Below are positions 22,101 through 32,899 of a DNA stretch of 64,000 nucleotides, piece by piece (the stretch's first letter is position 1; the number at the start of each line of letters is the position of its first letter). This DNA comes from Bremia lactucae. Its lineage: Eukaryota; Oomycota; Peronosporomycetes; Peronosporales; Peronosporaceae. The stretch covers positions 1,701,750 to 1,765,749 of the forward strand of contig NC_090622.1 in NCBI RefSeq assembly GCF_004359215.1, given 5' to 3'. The notes below the pieces were generated by a model, which was not told the origin of the DNA, searched no databases, and was given only the letters and a program-made list of their open reading frames with translations. Made by a program: the position numbers and the translations under genes.

Positions 22101-23669
22101 TCAACGCGTCCGCTTTTTCTTCTTCGCTGGGGCTTGCTCCAACTCATTAAGAAATGCCGCGGTCTGTTCTTCTACGCGCTGGTGGTGAGCTTCGGGGCTG
22201 TTGTTCGATTTCGTCGGGTGTTTCGGGTCTTCCACGAACATGATCTGGTACACACCGTTCACTCCGGTCAAGTAATCGTTCACGTCTGACATTCCCACCC
22301 ACTCGCCTTCATCCCAGACTTGGTGGAACCTGCCAGTGACATCTAACGCCATCCAATGACGGCGTCCCGTCCCGAAGTAACAGTCCACCAAATACTGTCC
22401 AGTTTCTAACTCCAACTCATAGAGAGCCAGTACGGTCCCCTTCTCCATCCCTCGAAACAAATTTCTCTTGAGGGTTTTCCGGTGCACCTCGCCTGCTGTC
22501 CCGGGGTTTAACTTGCCCACCTCGTACAGAAACGCGGCGACCTTCTGCATACGGAGCCCCTCTCCAGGCGTAATATTCTTCGACTTCGTAAACTTCTTCC
22601 ACAGATCGGTCAAAATGATACCGGCTCTCCCCGTGACCTCGTACACGGCCCGGACAGCGTCCAAAGCACAGTTGCCTTCCTCGCTCGCTGTCATCAGCCG
22701 GTGCCCGTTAGCATGGCTGCGGACATATCGCTCGAATTGGACATTGCGGTTCGTGCCGACAATCCACTCATCGACCATGTCACATATACTCCCCAGTCTG
22801 TCCTCAGGTGGGGTTTTCCTCGGCGTCCATAAAACTTCTGCCAAGGAGCCGGTGTACCGAGCAAGGTAAAAGTAATCTTCGTAGTGCTTTCGTCGGTCAC
22901 AAATGTCTTCAACTGGAAACTTCTTTCTCGTCACCTGTGTAAGGGTTCCCATGGCCGCTATCGCTCGTGGGGCGAGTGGTCTCCGCAATGCCCCCCCAGT
23001 TGACCTTGCGGCTGTTTGATTCGTTCGAATGTCGCCCTTGCCGCCCCGCAAGCCTCGCGCATATGCTACCCTTGTCTTTCGAACCTTCGGCGCCGGTGGC
23101 GTCTCTTCGTCTCCTTCAGCGTCTTTATTCTCTTCGTTCCCCAAACCGACACATCCCACGTCCGCAACCGCTGGCACACGCTGTGGCGCCGTTGCCAATG
23201 GCGGGGTGTCCTCGAGAGTCTTCCCCACCGGACGGGCTGTTTCGGCAAGGGGCTTGGACTTCGCAACTCCAATCTCAACTTCCCGGACGCGCATCGTTTT
23301 CGCTTTCGCCGGTGCAGACAGTATTTTAACCAATCGGGCGGCGCATGCCTTTGTTGAGTCAGCACACAATTGGCCAGTGTCTTCGCTCTTCGACTCCTCG
23401 GCTGCCGCCTCCCGTGGCTCGGGCACGAATTCAAAGGACCGCATCAGCTCTTCGGATTCTTCCTCGGACGGCCCATCGTCCAAAGGCTCGGGCTCGCCGC
23501 TGACCGCCTCTTCAAGACCCAGTGGGCGGACCCCCCCCGTTTCCGGCGATAACCCGCGCGCGATAGGGTCTTGAATTGGCGTAGTTGACTTCTCCGAGCC
23601 CTGGTCTGATGGCGCCGGCGCATGCGGTCTCGTGGAGCTTGACGGTCCGTTGGTGTTCGTTCCTGGCAT
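22101..23669 (-). CDS. Chromodomain-like / cysteine peptidase-like protein (intact)
   Basis: The frame is open to 23744. The chosen start is the ATG at 23669 (MPGTNTNGPSSSTRPHAPAP), because upstream codons look like leader DNA that also resembles the leader of the relative at 32900. The product is about 522 aa. Residues 1-240 are acidic, Pro/Ala/Ser-rich and probably disordered. A chromodomain-like block follows (FPVEDICDRRKHYEDYFYLA, then VLWTPRKTPPEDR). A thiol-peptidase-like domain comes next: EGNCALDAVRAVYEVTG with candidate catalytic Cys, and RRHWMALDVTGRF with candidate His and Asp, reminiscent of OTU-type enzymes. The C terminus is a nuclear-signal-like KKKKRTR. No neighbour is co-oriented. 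It could be a transposon accessory gene or a host gene; activity is inferred only from motifs. Confidence 0.7.
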   Translation of the reverse strand: MPGTNTNGPSSSTRPHAPAPSDQGSEKSTTPIQDPIARGLSPETGGVRPLGLEEAVSGEPEPLDDGPSEEESEELMRSFEFVPEPREAAAEESKSEDTGQLCADSTKACAARLVKILSAPAKAKTMRVREVEIGVAKSKPLAETARPVGKTLEDTPPLATAPQRVPAVADVGCVGLGNEENKDAEGDEETPPAPKVRKTRVAYARGLRGGKGDIRTNQTAARSTGGALRRPLAPRAIAAMGTLTQVTRKKFPVEDICDRRKHYEDYFYLARYTGSLAEVLWTPRKTPPEDRLGSICDMVDEWIVGTNRNVQFERYVRSHANGHRLMTASEEGNCALDAVRAVYEVTGRAGIILTDLWKKFTKSKNITPGEGLRMQKVAAFLYEVGKLNPGTAGEVHRKTLKRNLFRGMEKGTVLALYELELETGQYLVDCYFGTGRRHWMALDVTGRFHQVWDEGEWVGMSDVNDYLTGVNGVYQIMFVEDPKHPTKSNNSPEAHHQRVEEQTAAFLNELEQAPAKKKKRTR

Positions 23670-24773
23670 GGTGTCGAGGCTTAGAACCTCGCTCCGCGGC
23701 AAATTAAAAAGTGAGAATAATAGGAGGAGGCCTGAACACCACACATTAACAAATACCTTCCGATAAGATCTTCAAAATTCGAGTGTTCTCTCCGCGGAAA
23801 ATGAATAATAAGAATTGTGAAATAAAAAGAGGATAAGGGAGTATAGTCTGCACCAGTCGTTTCAAGTAACATTCGGGTGACCTATACCTCTGTAATCTTA
23901 TAACCCGCAAAATTACAAATACCTTAGAATATAATTCATCAGCTCGCCCTGATATTCCTATACTTTATATTTGATGTGTGACACCCAAAAAAAATGTTGT
24001 GGTCCACACGATCCAATTTTTTCGGGTCCAATTCTTCCGGCTAGGATAACATTCACTTTCGTCAATCGAATATGCTACTTCTCTAGGAGAAAACGGGTGC
24101 TTCCATGAGTGTACTGCCGCTTGCCCACATTTAAGTCTTGTATTGACGGTCATCGCCAGGGCCGCAAGGGTGACTGTCCGCCAGATCCTAACTCTGATAT
24201 GGAAAGTGCAGTTGACTCTCGTGCGGGCCATCTATGAAAGGCATCACGTCACGTCGTGTCACAGAAGTCGGGGGTACAAACCTCAACTCCGAAGAGGGAG
24301 TATCAACTCCGAATACAGTAGCGGCAACTGCAGATTATTGCATGGTTACGTACAAACTTCTTCGGGAAGTATACGTACTGTAATCGGATTTGTCTGTACG
24401 AAGTCGTGAAAAAGTTGGTGTTGGTGCATCATCCTGACGGTAATGTTTGCTTATGTCGCCTGCTTGTCAGGGTCGTAGCGACATCGAAAGTTTACTGGAA
24501 GTGGGCGCAAGTTGCCGAGAAAATGACCGTTAAGGCAGGGAGCGCTGATGTCGGCAGCCGTTCATCGAAGAGGCACTGGTTGCGATCGGTCCAGAGAAAG
24601 TGGATTGTCACCGCTCAAAGCGTGTGCCAGACGTCGTCAAGCAGCACTTCGCTGTCTCTCCACTATTTTCTTACTCTTTGTTTTGTCGCCATCACAATAT
24701 TCAGACAAGTTAGACGCAACAGAAAAAAAGGAGTCACTAACCGAGTTACATGCTCCCAGAGCTGCACGACAAG
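23670..24773. other. Gene-free stretch upstream of the chromodomain-peptidase gene
   Basis: 23670-23760 is the probable 5' leader of the minus-strand gene and shares an 'aatttgccg' neighbourhood with the leader of the related pseudogene at 32890. The remainder has only short frames (longest 126 codons at 24406-24786) without recognisable domains, and small palindromes near 24345-24375. Nothing else is seen. Confidence 0.4.
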
Positions 24774-25288
24774 TATAACGGGCTGAAGTTGCCCTATTTT
24801 ACACAGCACGTTAAGTACGCTTTATGTACTAAGCTATATGGTCAATTACTTCATGTGAAGTACTTAGACCTGCCAGTTGGGTGTGGTACCCACCCTTGTG
24901 TATGTGATGCGCATAGGTGTATTCAAATTGAAGGGATGACTACTTGCAGCATCCGTAATCCGAGGTTTTCAGAATAACATGCTCGCAATGTAGGGATGCA
25001 CATTTATAGAGGTGGCATCCATTGAATGGTTAAAAGTATTGATATTTAATTTGATTAAATATAAATCAGTCTTAAATTACTTTCTAGTGAACAAGTGCGC
25101 ACGTGAAGCCGAATTGCCGTTTCCGTGTTGTCACTTGTACTAAGGTTCTGAATTCACTGGGTGCGGTCGCCTAGGCGTTCACCAACTACCTTACCGCACG
25201 TTAGAGGAGATGGTCAAACCGCTTCCTCACTGTGCATGAAGGTGTACGCGAAAGTAGAGCGTGGCTGCTATAGTAGCGCCCGCCTACA
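24774..25288 (+). repeat. LTR of gypsy family G (older copy)
   Basis: It aligns with the LTR at 46864-47416 along its length: the start (TATAACGGGCTGAAG against TGTAACGGGCTAGAG), 'gttgccct', 'gtgtggta', 'aatataaatcagtct', 'gtgcgcacg', 'accgcttcctc', and the end CGCCTACA followed by a similar primer-site-like stretch. The first base pair has decayed from TGTAAC to TATAAC. It stands 57 bp upstream of the corresponding gag. Confidence 0.7.
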
Positions 25289-25344
25289 CTTAGTAGCACT
25301 AGTAGTCCTTTCAACGGCCCGTCTCTCTGAGCGTGTCAGCGAAG

Positions 25345-26471
25345 ATGAGCCTCAATAGCGGTTAAGCTCATTTCCACCACCTCTCTAAACATCATCGGGA
25401 GGTGGCAGGGCACTTGGCGCAGGGACTTGGTGAGCAAGCCTGGCCAGGCTCTTGGTGTGTTACACCGGACTTGCCCTTCAATTGATGATTGGTTAGTTTT
25501 TGTATTTCTAATCAATACACCTTTTTGGGTGCACAGGACAAGACCACCTCCCATTATACTTTGGAGAATTTGTCGGCCCCGGGTATCGAACCCGGGACCT
25601 CCCGGTCCTGAAGTGAGTGGCGGACCACTACACCACCAGGATCGGTTTGGCCAGGCTCTTGGGCAGTCCTCCTGAGCAACATGTTGCTCAGTTGGGGAAG
25701 TTTTTGAGGTCTTCATGCTCGGACAAAGAAGGGCTGCTGGGCGTATGGAACTGTTGTTTGCTGCTCGATACCTACAGCTTCGTAGAAAGACTTGATCGAA
25801 CTTGTCGCGAACTCCCGAGCTCCATCGTGCCTCACAAATTTGGAGACTTGTAATTAGGCATTTGTAAGGCAGCGAGTCAGTCTCGATGGCAAACATGAAA
25901 AGAATTCTCGCGTGCCCGTGAGCGCCTGGAATGCGTCACTGGAGCAACTGGAAGCCCTCGAGACGGCCATTGTGTGCAAAAGGAAGTAAATTGAACAATA
26001 TTGCAAGAGGTTTCGACGCAATTGGTTTCGAGGGCGCGATGGATGGACACGGCTTGGATGGAGGTGACGAGGCACAAGGCCATGCTGCAGCGGAGTCCGT
26101 CACTCAGACTCAGGATGAGCTGAGGCATCAACAGGCTCGGAGCGAGGCTCTCAACTGGACTGTTGAGATGCTCTCTGCCCGGCCATATCAGCCGAGGCCC
26201 ACTCGGATGGATCCGCCCAAATTCGATGGAACTGCAGCGCACACGATTGTCCACTGGCTTCTAGCCGTGGAGCAATGCGGTGTCGCGCAGCTCATTGAGG
26301 ACGACAGCCGGATGGTGTCGTTCGCCATTTCGCATTTGCGCGGTAAGGCCTTAGAGTGGACTTACTCGATGCTTATGGCGGACGTTAAGGCGTTCCATTC
26401 ATTGGCGATCTTTAAGACAAAGCTTCGCGCCATGTACTAGTCGCCGAAAAACGAAGTGTTGCTTCAGGCTA
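25345..26471 (+). pseudogene. Gypsy family G gag, disrupted by two SINEs
   Basis: From the ATG at 25345 (MSLN then a stop) the translation follows the intact gag at 47473: QTQDELRHQQARSEALNWTV, PKFDGTAAHTIVHWLLAVEQ, CGVAQLIEDDSRMVSFAISH and LEWTYSMLMADVKAFHSLAI. A 192-bp SINE is inserted at 25456-25647 with a 15-bp target duplication. A tRNA-Lys SINE truncates it at 26472, where the intact copy continues with LLQARFFGARQ. Early stop codons add to the damage. Confidence 0.85.
25456..25647 (-). mobile_element. tRNA-headed SINE with 15-bp target-site duplication
   Basis: The direct repeat TGGCCAGGCTCTTGG flanks it exactly (25441-25455 and 25648-25662), and the undisrupted gag at 47570 shows the empty site. 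On the minus strand the head has an exact A box TGGTGTAGTGG and an exact B box GGTTCGATACC about 31 nt apart, so it is Pol III-type. The insert is 192 bp. It ends without a long A tail. Confidence 0.9.
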
Positions 26472-26644
26472 CTCCATCAACGTGCTATGACGGCAAGGCG
26501 GCATAAAGGTTAGCGCCGCAGTTAGCAGGCTGAGCACGGTGACACGATAGCGAGCAACCTTGCGCTCCAAGCGCCCACCGTGGGGATCGAACCTACGACC
26601 ACAAGATTGAGAGTCTTGCGCTCTACCGACTGATCTAGACGGGC
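26472..26644 (-). mobile_element. tRNA-Lys-derived SINE, dispersed copy with CUC anticodon
   Basis: The head (26572-26644) matches the array tRNA-Lys but carries four or more substitutions. The anticodon loop has become CTCTCAA, so the anticodon reads CUC (a Glu anticodon). A D-stem pair and a T-stem pair are broken. The 100-nt tail matches the array ('cgtgctatgacg', 'cataaagg', 'gctgagcacggtgacacgat') and ends at 'actccatcaac', one step before the oligo-A/T terminator of the array units. It interrupts the gag of family G. Confidence 0.75.
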
Positions 26645-26944
26645 AAACATCTCAATTTGCCGGCAACCGCACCAGTCGACTCTTCAGAAATACCTTCTCC
26701 GCAACCCTCTGTCCTGGTTTTTTCATGAACACCAGCTTCAGCCTCCCAGAGAATCGTCGTACACGTGGTACGTGGCCTATCTAACCCGAAGCCTAGTGTC
26801 GCAAGCGGTATCCAGTCCTGAACCGTGTTCAAACCATCCCCCTGTGAAAAATAGGAGGGAACTGGATGTGTGACCAAGCCTCGCCGTCCAATCATCTCAG
26901 TCTTCGACTACGCTTACACCGCTTGCGCCAGCGCAGACGGGACC
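26645..26944. other. Junction DNA between SINE and LINE copy C
   Basis: No continuation of the gag is seen after the SINE, so a deletion or rearrangement is likely. The stretch may include the 5' UTR of LINE copy C. No coding motif is recognised. Confidence 0.35.
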
Positions 26945-29278
26945 TGATGACGATTATGACGTAACGATGGAGACGAAGCCGATGGAGACTACGACGCCCC
27001 TCCTCAGCTCCGGTCCTGACGATATGCCAAGATAAGTAGTGGGATACCCCGCGCTCTCACCTGCTGACGCAGACACCAACATCGCTGCCTCGCGTTCGAC
27101 AGTGGATCCACGGCCAACCAAGGCTGACGTGATCGAGCAGCAAGAACATCTCCGTCGTGACCAAGCCGAATCTGACGCGGCGCGCCGTCGTGTGGAAACG
27201 TCGAAACCACTCGCTTGCGACATCGAAGCGATTAAGCGACAATATGCTGCCGGAGGCGACTGGTCCTTCATCGCGACTCGTATGGAGCAAGCGCAGCCAC
27301 TATGCGCTTCCTAGCGCCCGGTTCAATATGGCGATCGACACCGGCCGCACGTTCGCGAAGACCCCGCTGCAAAAAATAGACGACATTGTCTGGCAAGTCT
27401 CACGGCATCGACGCTCTTGAGAAACTGTATGGCACGTTCGAGATCAGCCAGGTCTTTAAACTCCCGGGCGGCAACCTCCGTATCAAGGTACAATCATAAG
27501 AGGCTTGTTTTGCACTTAAACGCGCGAAGGTGAACATCCTTCGGGGTGTCTTCCTGCTTAAGGAGTTTGATGTGCTTGGCGGGAAATATTTCATCGATAT
27601 TTCCAATGTCGACTCGGACACATAACGGACGTGATGTTGGACCGACTGTTCCTTTTGGGCTGTAAGCCGATGTACGACACGTTCCGTGAAGTCAACCTCG
27701 CAACTGGAATCACATCTGCCACCTGGCGATGACCTGGCGAGCACAACTTGTCCCAGTTCCTTGATTGTGAATGGTTCTGTGTTGTGACCAGGTCCTGTTC
27801 GACAACAAGCTACACCCTCTGCACGGCAAGAATGCTCCGTTTCAGTCTGAGAACCAACCGTTTGGCTACCGTTCGCACCACTGTATTGAGCTTGCGACGA
27901 CCGATGACGCGTTTTCTCGCTCATTACGTCCACGGGCATCTAATCCGCAGCAGCAGTAGCAACCAGCTACTTTGTACGCGTAAGCCGCCAGCGCTAAGCC
28001 GAAGGAAACCTTTCTCCAACGGAATCTCAGAGAGTCCAAAAAAAGTGATGGTCAGCTCCAAAGTAGAGATAACTAGTCAGCGATCTGCTGCTACCCAGCT
28101 CGCGAACCCACCCTGTAACCGAGATGATGTGTTGTCATTATAAATCTTAAATAGCTCGACCAGTCTAATCTCGCCACCTAGCAGTCCGAAGCATACGTCT
28201 TAGCCCCTGCTTCTCTCTAGTGATGGCTTCACCACCGTTGCGAAGAACGAGAAAAAGCGTGGACGCATGGGCGTTGTCTTCACCGCTCTAGTGAAGCAAC
28301 AACCTCTGTCACTGGACGGCATTGCTACCGCGAACTACTTTCAAGCGCTTCAGTCGATGGAAGTCATGTTTGAAGCGAAAAATGTGACGGCCGACCCAAC
28401 ATACGGTGCACGTTTTCAGATCGCCCCTGTCGATGTGAAGCGCCTTAAGGCCGTGAGGAATGCGATCGAGTCCGCGTTCTTCGTCGAGAAGCACCACACA
28501 AATATTAAAAAGGCGTTGCAGGCGTCTCCCCTATTGGAAGTTACCGAATCGATGCTGAACGAATACTGCCCTGCTTGACATCCTTCCGGATTGTCTCGCA
28601 GCTATAGACACGAAGGTCGGTTTTTCGTGCAAACTGGTTGAGAACGCGACTAATCCGGACCACATCACAAATACTGCGACCGAGTGTCCGCTTGCCTTCA
28701 CCAGCGCGATGTCGTTAAAGATCGGGAAGCAGCACGGAGGTTGCGGATCTTGCGCAGCTCCATGTAATTAATAGCGTCTTCAGTGCGACGAGCGTGGGCA
28801 AAAACACGACGTTTGCACGGAAATGGAAGAAGGTGATGAAAACGACGGTTTCTTCTAAGCGTCTGGAAATCTTCAGGGCTTGTGCGAAATGATGACACCA
28901 CTCTCTCATGATTCGAGAGCTGTGCTGCAACCAGGGCGATAGGCTTGTTTGATCTTGCGCTGATTTTCTGTCGCACCGATGCTGTTCACCCATGATCACT
29001 GGATTCAGTAAATCACTGGTCAGCCAGCGGCGTGGATTTTAGCGCACAACACGCGCTTGCTGCAACCAAACATGCTCCTGAGGATCCTGTGGTTGGACCT
29101 CGGTGAGCACTACATGCATCAATGGAAAGAGGTGCAGTGGCAAGGCTACTTAGTTGATCTCGAAGCGCTTCGGCAACTAGACGGCTACTACCCGGAGGAA
29201 GCTTTCGGGCCAAAACATCACGTTGCTGCGGACGGCACGGTGTCGCCAGTCGCAGGCGGCTTGGCCACTCGCTTCTAA
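26945..29278 (+). pseudogene. L1-like LINE ORF1 (copy C), decayed but nearly full length
   Basis: Order of readable blocks: an acidic N-terminal stretch; AIKRQYAAGGDWSFIATRME (27230); an Arg/Lys-rich stretch with VNILRGVFLLKEFDVLGGKY (27530); LFDNKLHPLHGKNAPFQSEN (27790-27860); PLSLDGIATANYFQALQSME followed by SAFFVEKHHTNIKKALQASP (28267-28560); and MLLRILWLDLGEHYMHQWKE (29070). These correspond one to one with copies B and D. At least five frame changes or stops are present. ORF2 follows within about 30 bp, as in copy D. Confidence 0.8.
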
Positions 29279-29999
29279 GGGCTCCTCGACATAGCACTTG
29301 GAGCTTCGTCAGTGTTTGGACGGTCAACACCAACAGCATCAAGAAGAACGGCAACTTGTTTATCGATAACATGCTTTGTAAATACTCTCTGTCGTGTGTC
29401 TAAGAAACTAAGCTCGTAAATTGCATGCACCTTTCCACTTTTAAGTTTCATCTCGCCATGAGCGTCACCCACAAGGTCTTCTTGAACGGTCCTAACTTGC
29501 TGCTGGATCGGCACACGCGGGGCCGAAGCGGTGGAGTGCTTACGATGCTTAGATCCGACTTTCCCGGCTTCGCCTTGGCTGTCGAGAATTCGAGTCTCGC
29601 AGTCCCAGGTCGCTCTCTCGTCGTTAAGCTGGTTCTGGACAGTGTTCCACTCTACATTCACAACGTGTACGCTCCTGTGGACCGCCAAGAGAAAAGGTAG
29701 TTCCTCTCAAGCTTGGCGACCACGTGGTTTAAGGATCACGGGACCCACTTTGTGATGGGCGACCTCAACACTCATTTGGATCCGAGACTCGACTCTTGAA
29801 CCCCCAACCTGCACTAAGACCCTAGTCGCGCCAGTTGTCTTGAGTGGTTAGCGACTCTTGGGGTAGTTGACACATGGCGGATTCACTTCGACACCAAGCG
29901 TGTGTTCGCTGGGTGTCACTTCCCCGGAAGAACCGGCAGGACTACATATCGCTGTCCAGGGCACACTGTGAACGCTTCTACGCTAGCTCCAAGTATTTT

Positions 30000-30155
30000 C
30001 TACCGTCGCACGCTGGCGATCATCTCGCACACTCTGCTCGTTTCAGGTCTGGCTTGCAGCTACACGGCAGGGGGTGTTTCCTACCGTCGCACGCTGGTGA
30101 TCATCTCGCACAGGCTGTTCGTTTCAGGTCTGGCTTGCAGCTACGGCAGGGGGTA
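30000..30155 (+). repeat. 81-bp tandem duplication in LINE copy C
   Basis: The segment beginning CTACCGTCGCACGCTGG starts at 30000 and again at 30081, the second copy differing at a few positions (for example 'ggcgatc' and 'ggtgatc'). It lies where the endonuclease domain joins the linker. Copies B and D have a single version (GDYIAHSVSF in B). Confidence 0.9.
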
Positions 30156-30581
30156 ATGAAAGTTTCCGCGTTACCTGCTCGAATACCCTGTGGTGGTGTC
30201 AACAATAGAGAAAGAAACCAAGCTGGTCGGCAATAATCTACGCAACTCTTCAAACCCGGGTAAAGTTTAGGAAATATGGAAGGCTACCATTAAGGCGCAG
30301 CTGCAAGACGTGCAAAAGAAGCTTCACCAGCAGAATACACGGGCAGTTGAAGACGCGCGTGTCGCACTGGATCAGGCAGCCGCGCAAATTCGAACGTCGG
30401 CTCGTGGTGATGATTGTGATTTTTTCGATGAGGCCTTGAGGAATTACAAAGAGACGGTGACTCGTAATAGCTAGTTCAACCAGGACGGTGCGTTCGATTT
30501 CCAAGCTGCCAACGATGAGCACTTTTTCCGTCCGTTGGATACGAGCTTGAAGAGTGTCTCGATCGATGAAGTTGTGACACC

Positions 30582-30582
<1 letters not shown>

Positions 30583-30620
<38 letters not shown>
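30583..30620 (+). repeat. Homopolymer of 38 T
   Basis: An uninterrupted T run sits inside LINE copy C. The corresponding region of copy D (about 40320-40345) has ordinary sequence. It is either a microsatellite expansion or an assembly artefact. Confidence 0.9.
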
Positions 30621-30622
<2 letters not shown>

Positions 30623-32899
30623 TGGTAGTGTCTCGACAAACCCTCATGAGATATCTCTGCGCTTCCCGGAGCACTGGGGGTCTGAGATAGGAAACCCTAA
30701 CAGTCCGGCAGGAAGGGCTCCTCTACCCAATGACAACATGCAGCGTAAGCTCCTCGACACGATCGTTCGCTTCGTCTCGGATGTTGACCACGCGATCTTG
30801 AACTCACCGGTCACATGCAGCGGACATGGCTAGTGCTATCCAACACATGAAGGCGTGGCATGGACGGACTGACCGCTGATTTCTACCAGGTGGCTCCGGA
30901 TGTGTTTGGCGAGTGCTTAAGCATAGTCTTTGCCGACCGTCTCATAAGTAGTATGTTGCTTCCATCACAGCGCAAGTCAGCCATTGTGCTGCTACACAAA
31001 AAGGAATCGCGTGCCAAGCCGGAAATTACCGACCCATCGCACTCGTACAAATCGATGTGAAGGTGTTGTCGTTAGCACTGACGTATCGTCTAAAAAGCAT
31101 TGCCCCCAACTTGATTCATCCCGATCAGAAAGAGTTTGTCAGAGGTCGATCCATTCGTCATCATATCCGGTTCCTCGCGGATCTTCAAGACTTGGTCACG
31201 AGTCGCGACGACGATGCGTATTCGATCTTTCTGGACTTTCAGAAGGCGTCTAATCGCGTCAATTGGGAATACATATTCTAGCTGCTTGAGCGCATGGGTT
31301 TCGAGATAGCTTTTCTCTAATGTATCAAGCTGCTGTACACCGACCCCCAAGCGCATCTTGTCATCAACCAGAACATTCAGCCCGCGCTGCACCCGACAAG
31401 AGGACTGAAGGAAGGTGACCCGTTGTCTGCTCTGCTTTTCGTCTTGACGATCGAGCCGCTTGGCAACTTGCTGCGCTCGCATGAGGAGTACGGTGTGTGT
31501 TTTAATCAGAACTACAGCGCTACGAGCATCTTTATTGCAGATGACTCAACTCTTCTTGGTGGCTCGACCAAACCTACAAGCTCAACTGAAGATCTTAGAG
31601 GAGTACTGCGAAGGCTCTGGCGCAAAAGTGATATTATCCAAGTCCGTGCTTCTGACGCTGAATCGGAACCACGTCTGTCCGTTGCTTCCTCGAGTGCGCG
31701 TGGTCGATTGTACCGAGACTGTGAAGTATCTTGGCATCCCGTTTGGTCAGTCACCTGTCGTTGACGTCATCGCTGACTTTCTGAATCAGCGATTCTACGA
31801 CGGTTCAAACGTGGTACAGATGGGGCGAGGACACTTCGTGGCCGGCTTGCGTAGTAGAAGCTGCATGCTGGAGAATGAATCTGAATTAGCGAAATTTGTG
31901 GAAGACTTCATTGCATTGCTGGTGGCTCAGACGATGGTGCTCTGCCGTCTATGGCACTACATACAGCACGTCTCGATTCCTGCTGCAGTGGTGAAGCGGT
32001 GACAGTCGATGCTGAATCGATTTATTCTGAGTAGGAAGCACGACCGCGATGTGTATCACGTTCAGCTCACTCCACGGGAGTTCTTGTACCTCCCCAAGCA
32101 TGATGGTGGCCTCGGTATCACGTGCTTAGTTGCCCAGCTTCAACGACAGCGTCTTTCACTGCTGCTGCAGTTTATTCGTGCGGCAACCAACGAAGGTTCT
32201 TGGAACTGGACGACCGCCAGCGTTGAGCTGCTGACGTCGATACTTCCCCGATACGGGAAACGACATGCGTTAGATCGCCTGGTGATCTCTTCGCTACGCC
32301 ATGATGCAGTGATTAAATGGTGCTTGGTCTCGCCGTGGTAGAAAGCAACCTGGCTCTGGTGGTACAAGACTCGGTGGGAGATGACGTGGTATGGCTTCAG
32401 TTAGAGGAGCAAGCTGCATACGACCTTCACCAGCTGTTCTGGTTCCATTCAAACGATGCACTGCACTACGAACAGACTGCACGGACCCACACCAGCTCAC
32501 AGCATCGACGATGTCTTGGGATGGTTCCTAAACCGCAACGCATCTTTCGCCTTAACGTGTCCAGGGTCTTCGGCGTGCGCTACAAGGCTGACTTCATGCG
32601 TGATGGTTGTGCGTGGCCGGCGCAATGCGACTTTGTTGAACAGCACATCGGCTTCACGCTCATGTCCACGATGCCTTTGCAAAAGGCGAAGTGGCTGAGA
32701 CTGCTGTACACTGAATCCACGCTACAGCGTCCCTCGCTGCGGTTGTAATAAAGTTGCTGTCTCAACCGGTTTTCGGTCGGTATACCGAATCACGTCCTGA
32801 TATTTCCGAATTCGTTTCTCTAATTCGTGCGCTTAAATTTACCCATTATTATTCGTTTTATTTTTTTTCGACACGTGTTCAATTCTCCCACTTTCGAAT

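Larger units (their letters stand above)
29300..32748 (+). pseudogene. L1-like LINE ORF2 (endonuclease-RT), copy C, decayed
   Basis: The APE endonuclease is readable as THKVFLNGPNLLLDRHTRGR, GGVLTMLRSDFPGF and YIHNVYAPVDRQE (29425-29700), then FVMGDLNTHLDP (29755). The RT has GMDGLTADFYQVAPDVFGE (30860), FVRGRSIRHHIRFLADLQDL (31130), FLDFQKASNRVNWEYIF (31230), DPLSALLFVLTIEPLGNLLR (31420), IADDSTLLGG (31535, the A-D-D catalytic box) and VKYLGIPFGQS (31720). A C-terminal GGLGITCLVAQLQRQRLSLL (32105) follows. Stops and shifts interrupt it; an 81-bp tandem duplication and a 38-T tract lie inside. Confidence 0.88.

Noticed and set aside
23029..23574. 181-codon plus-strand frame
   Set aside because: It is antisense to the intact chromodomain-peptidase gene and has a low-complexity Ser/Pro composition with no domain.
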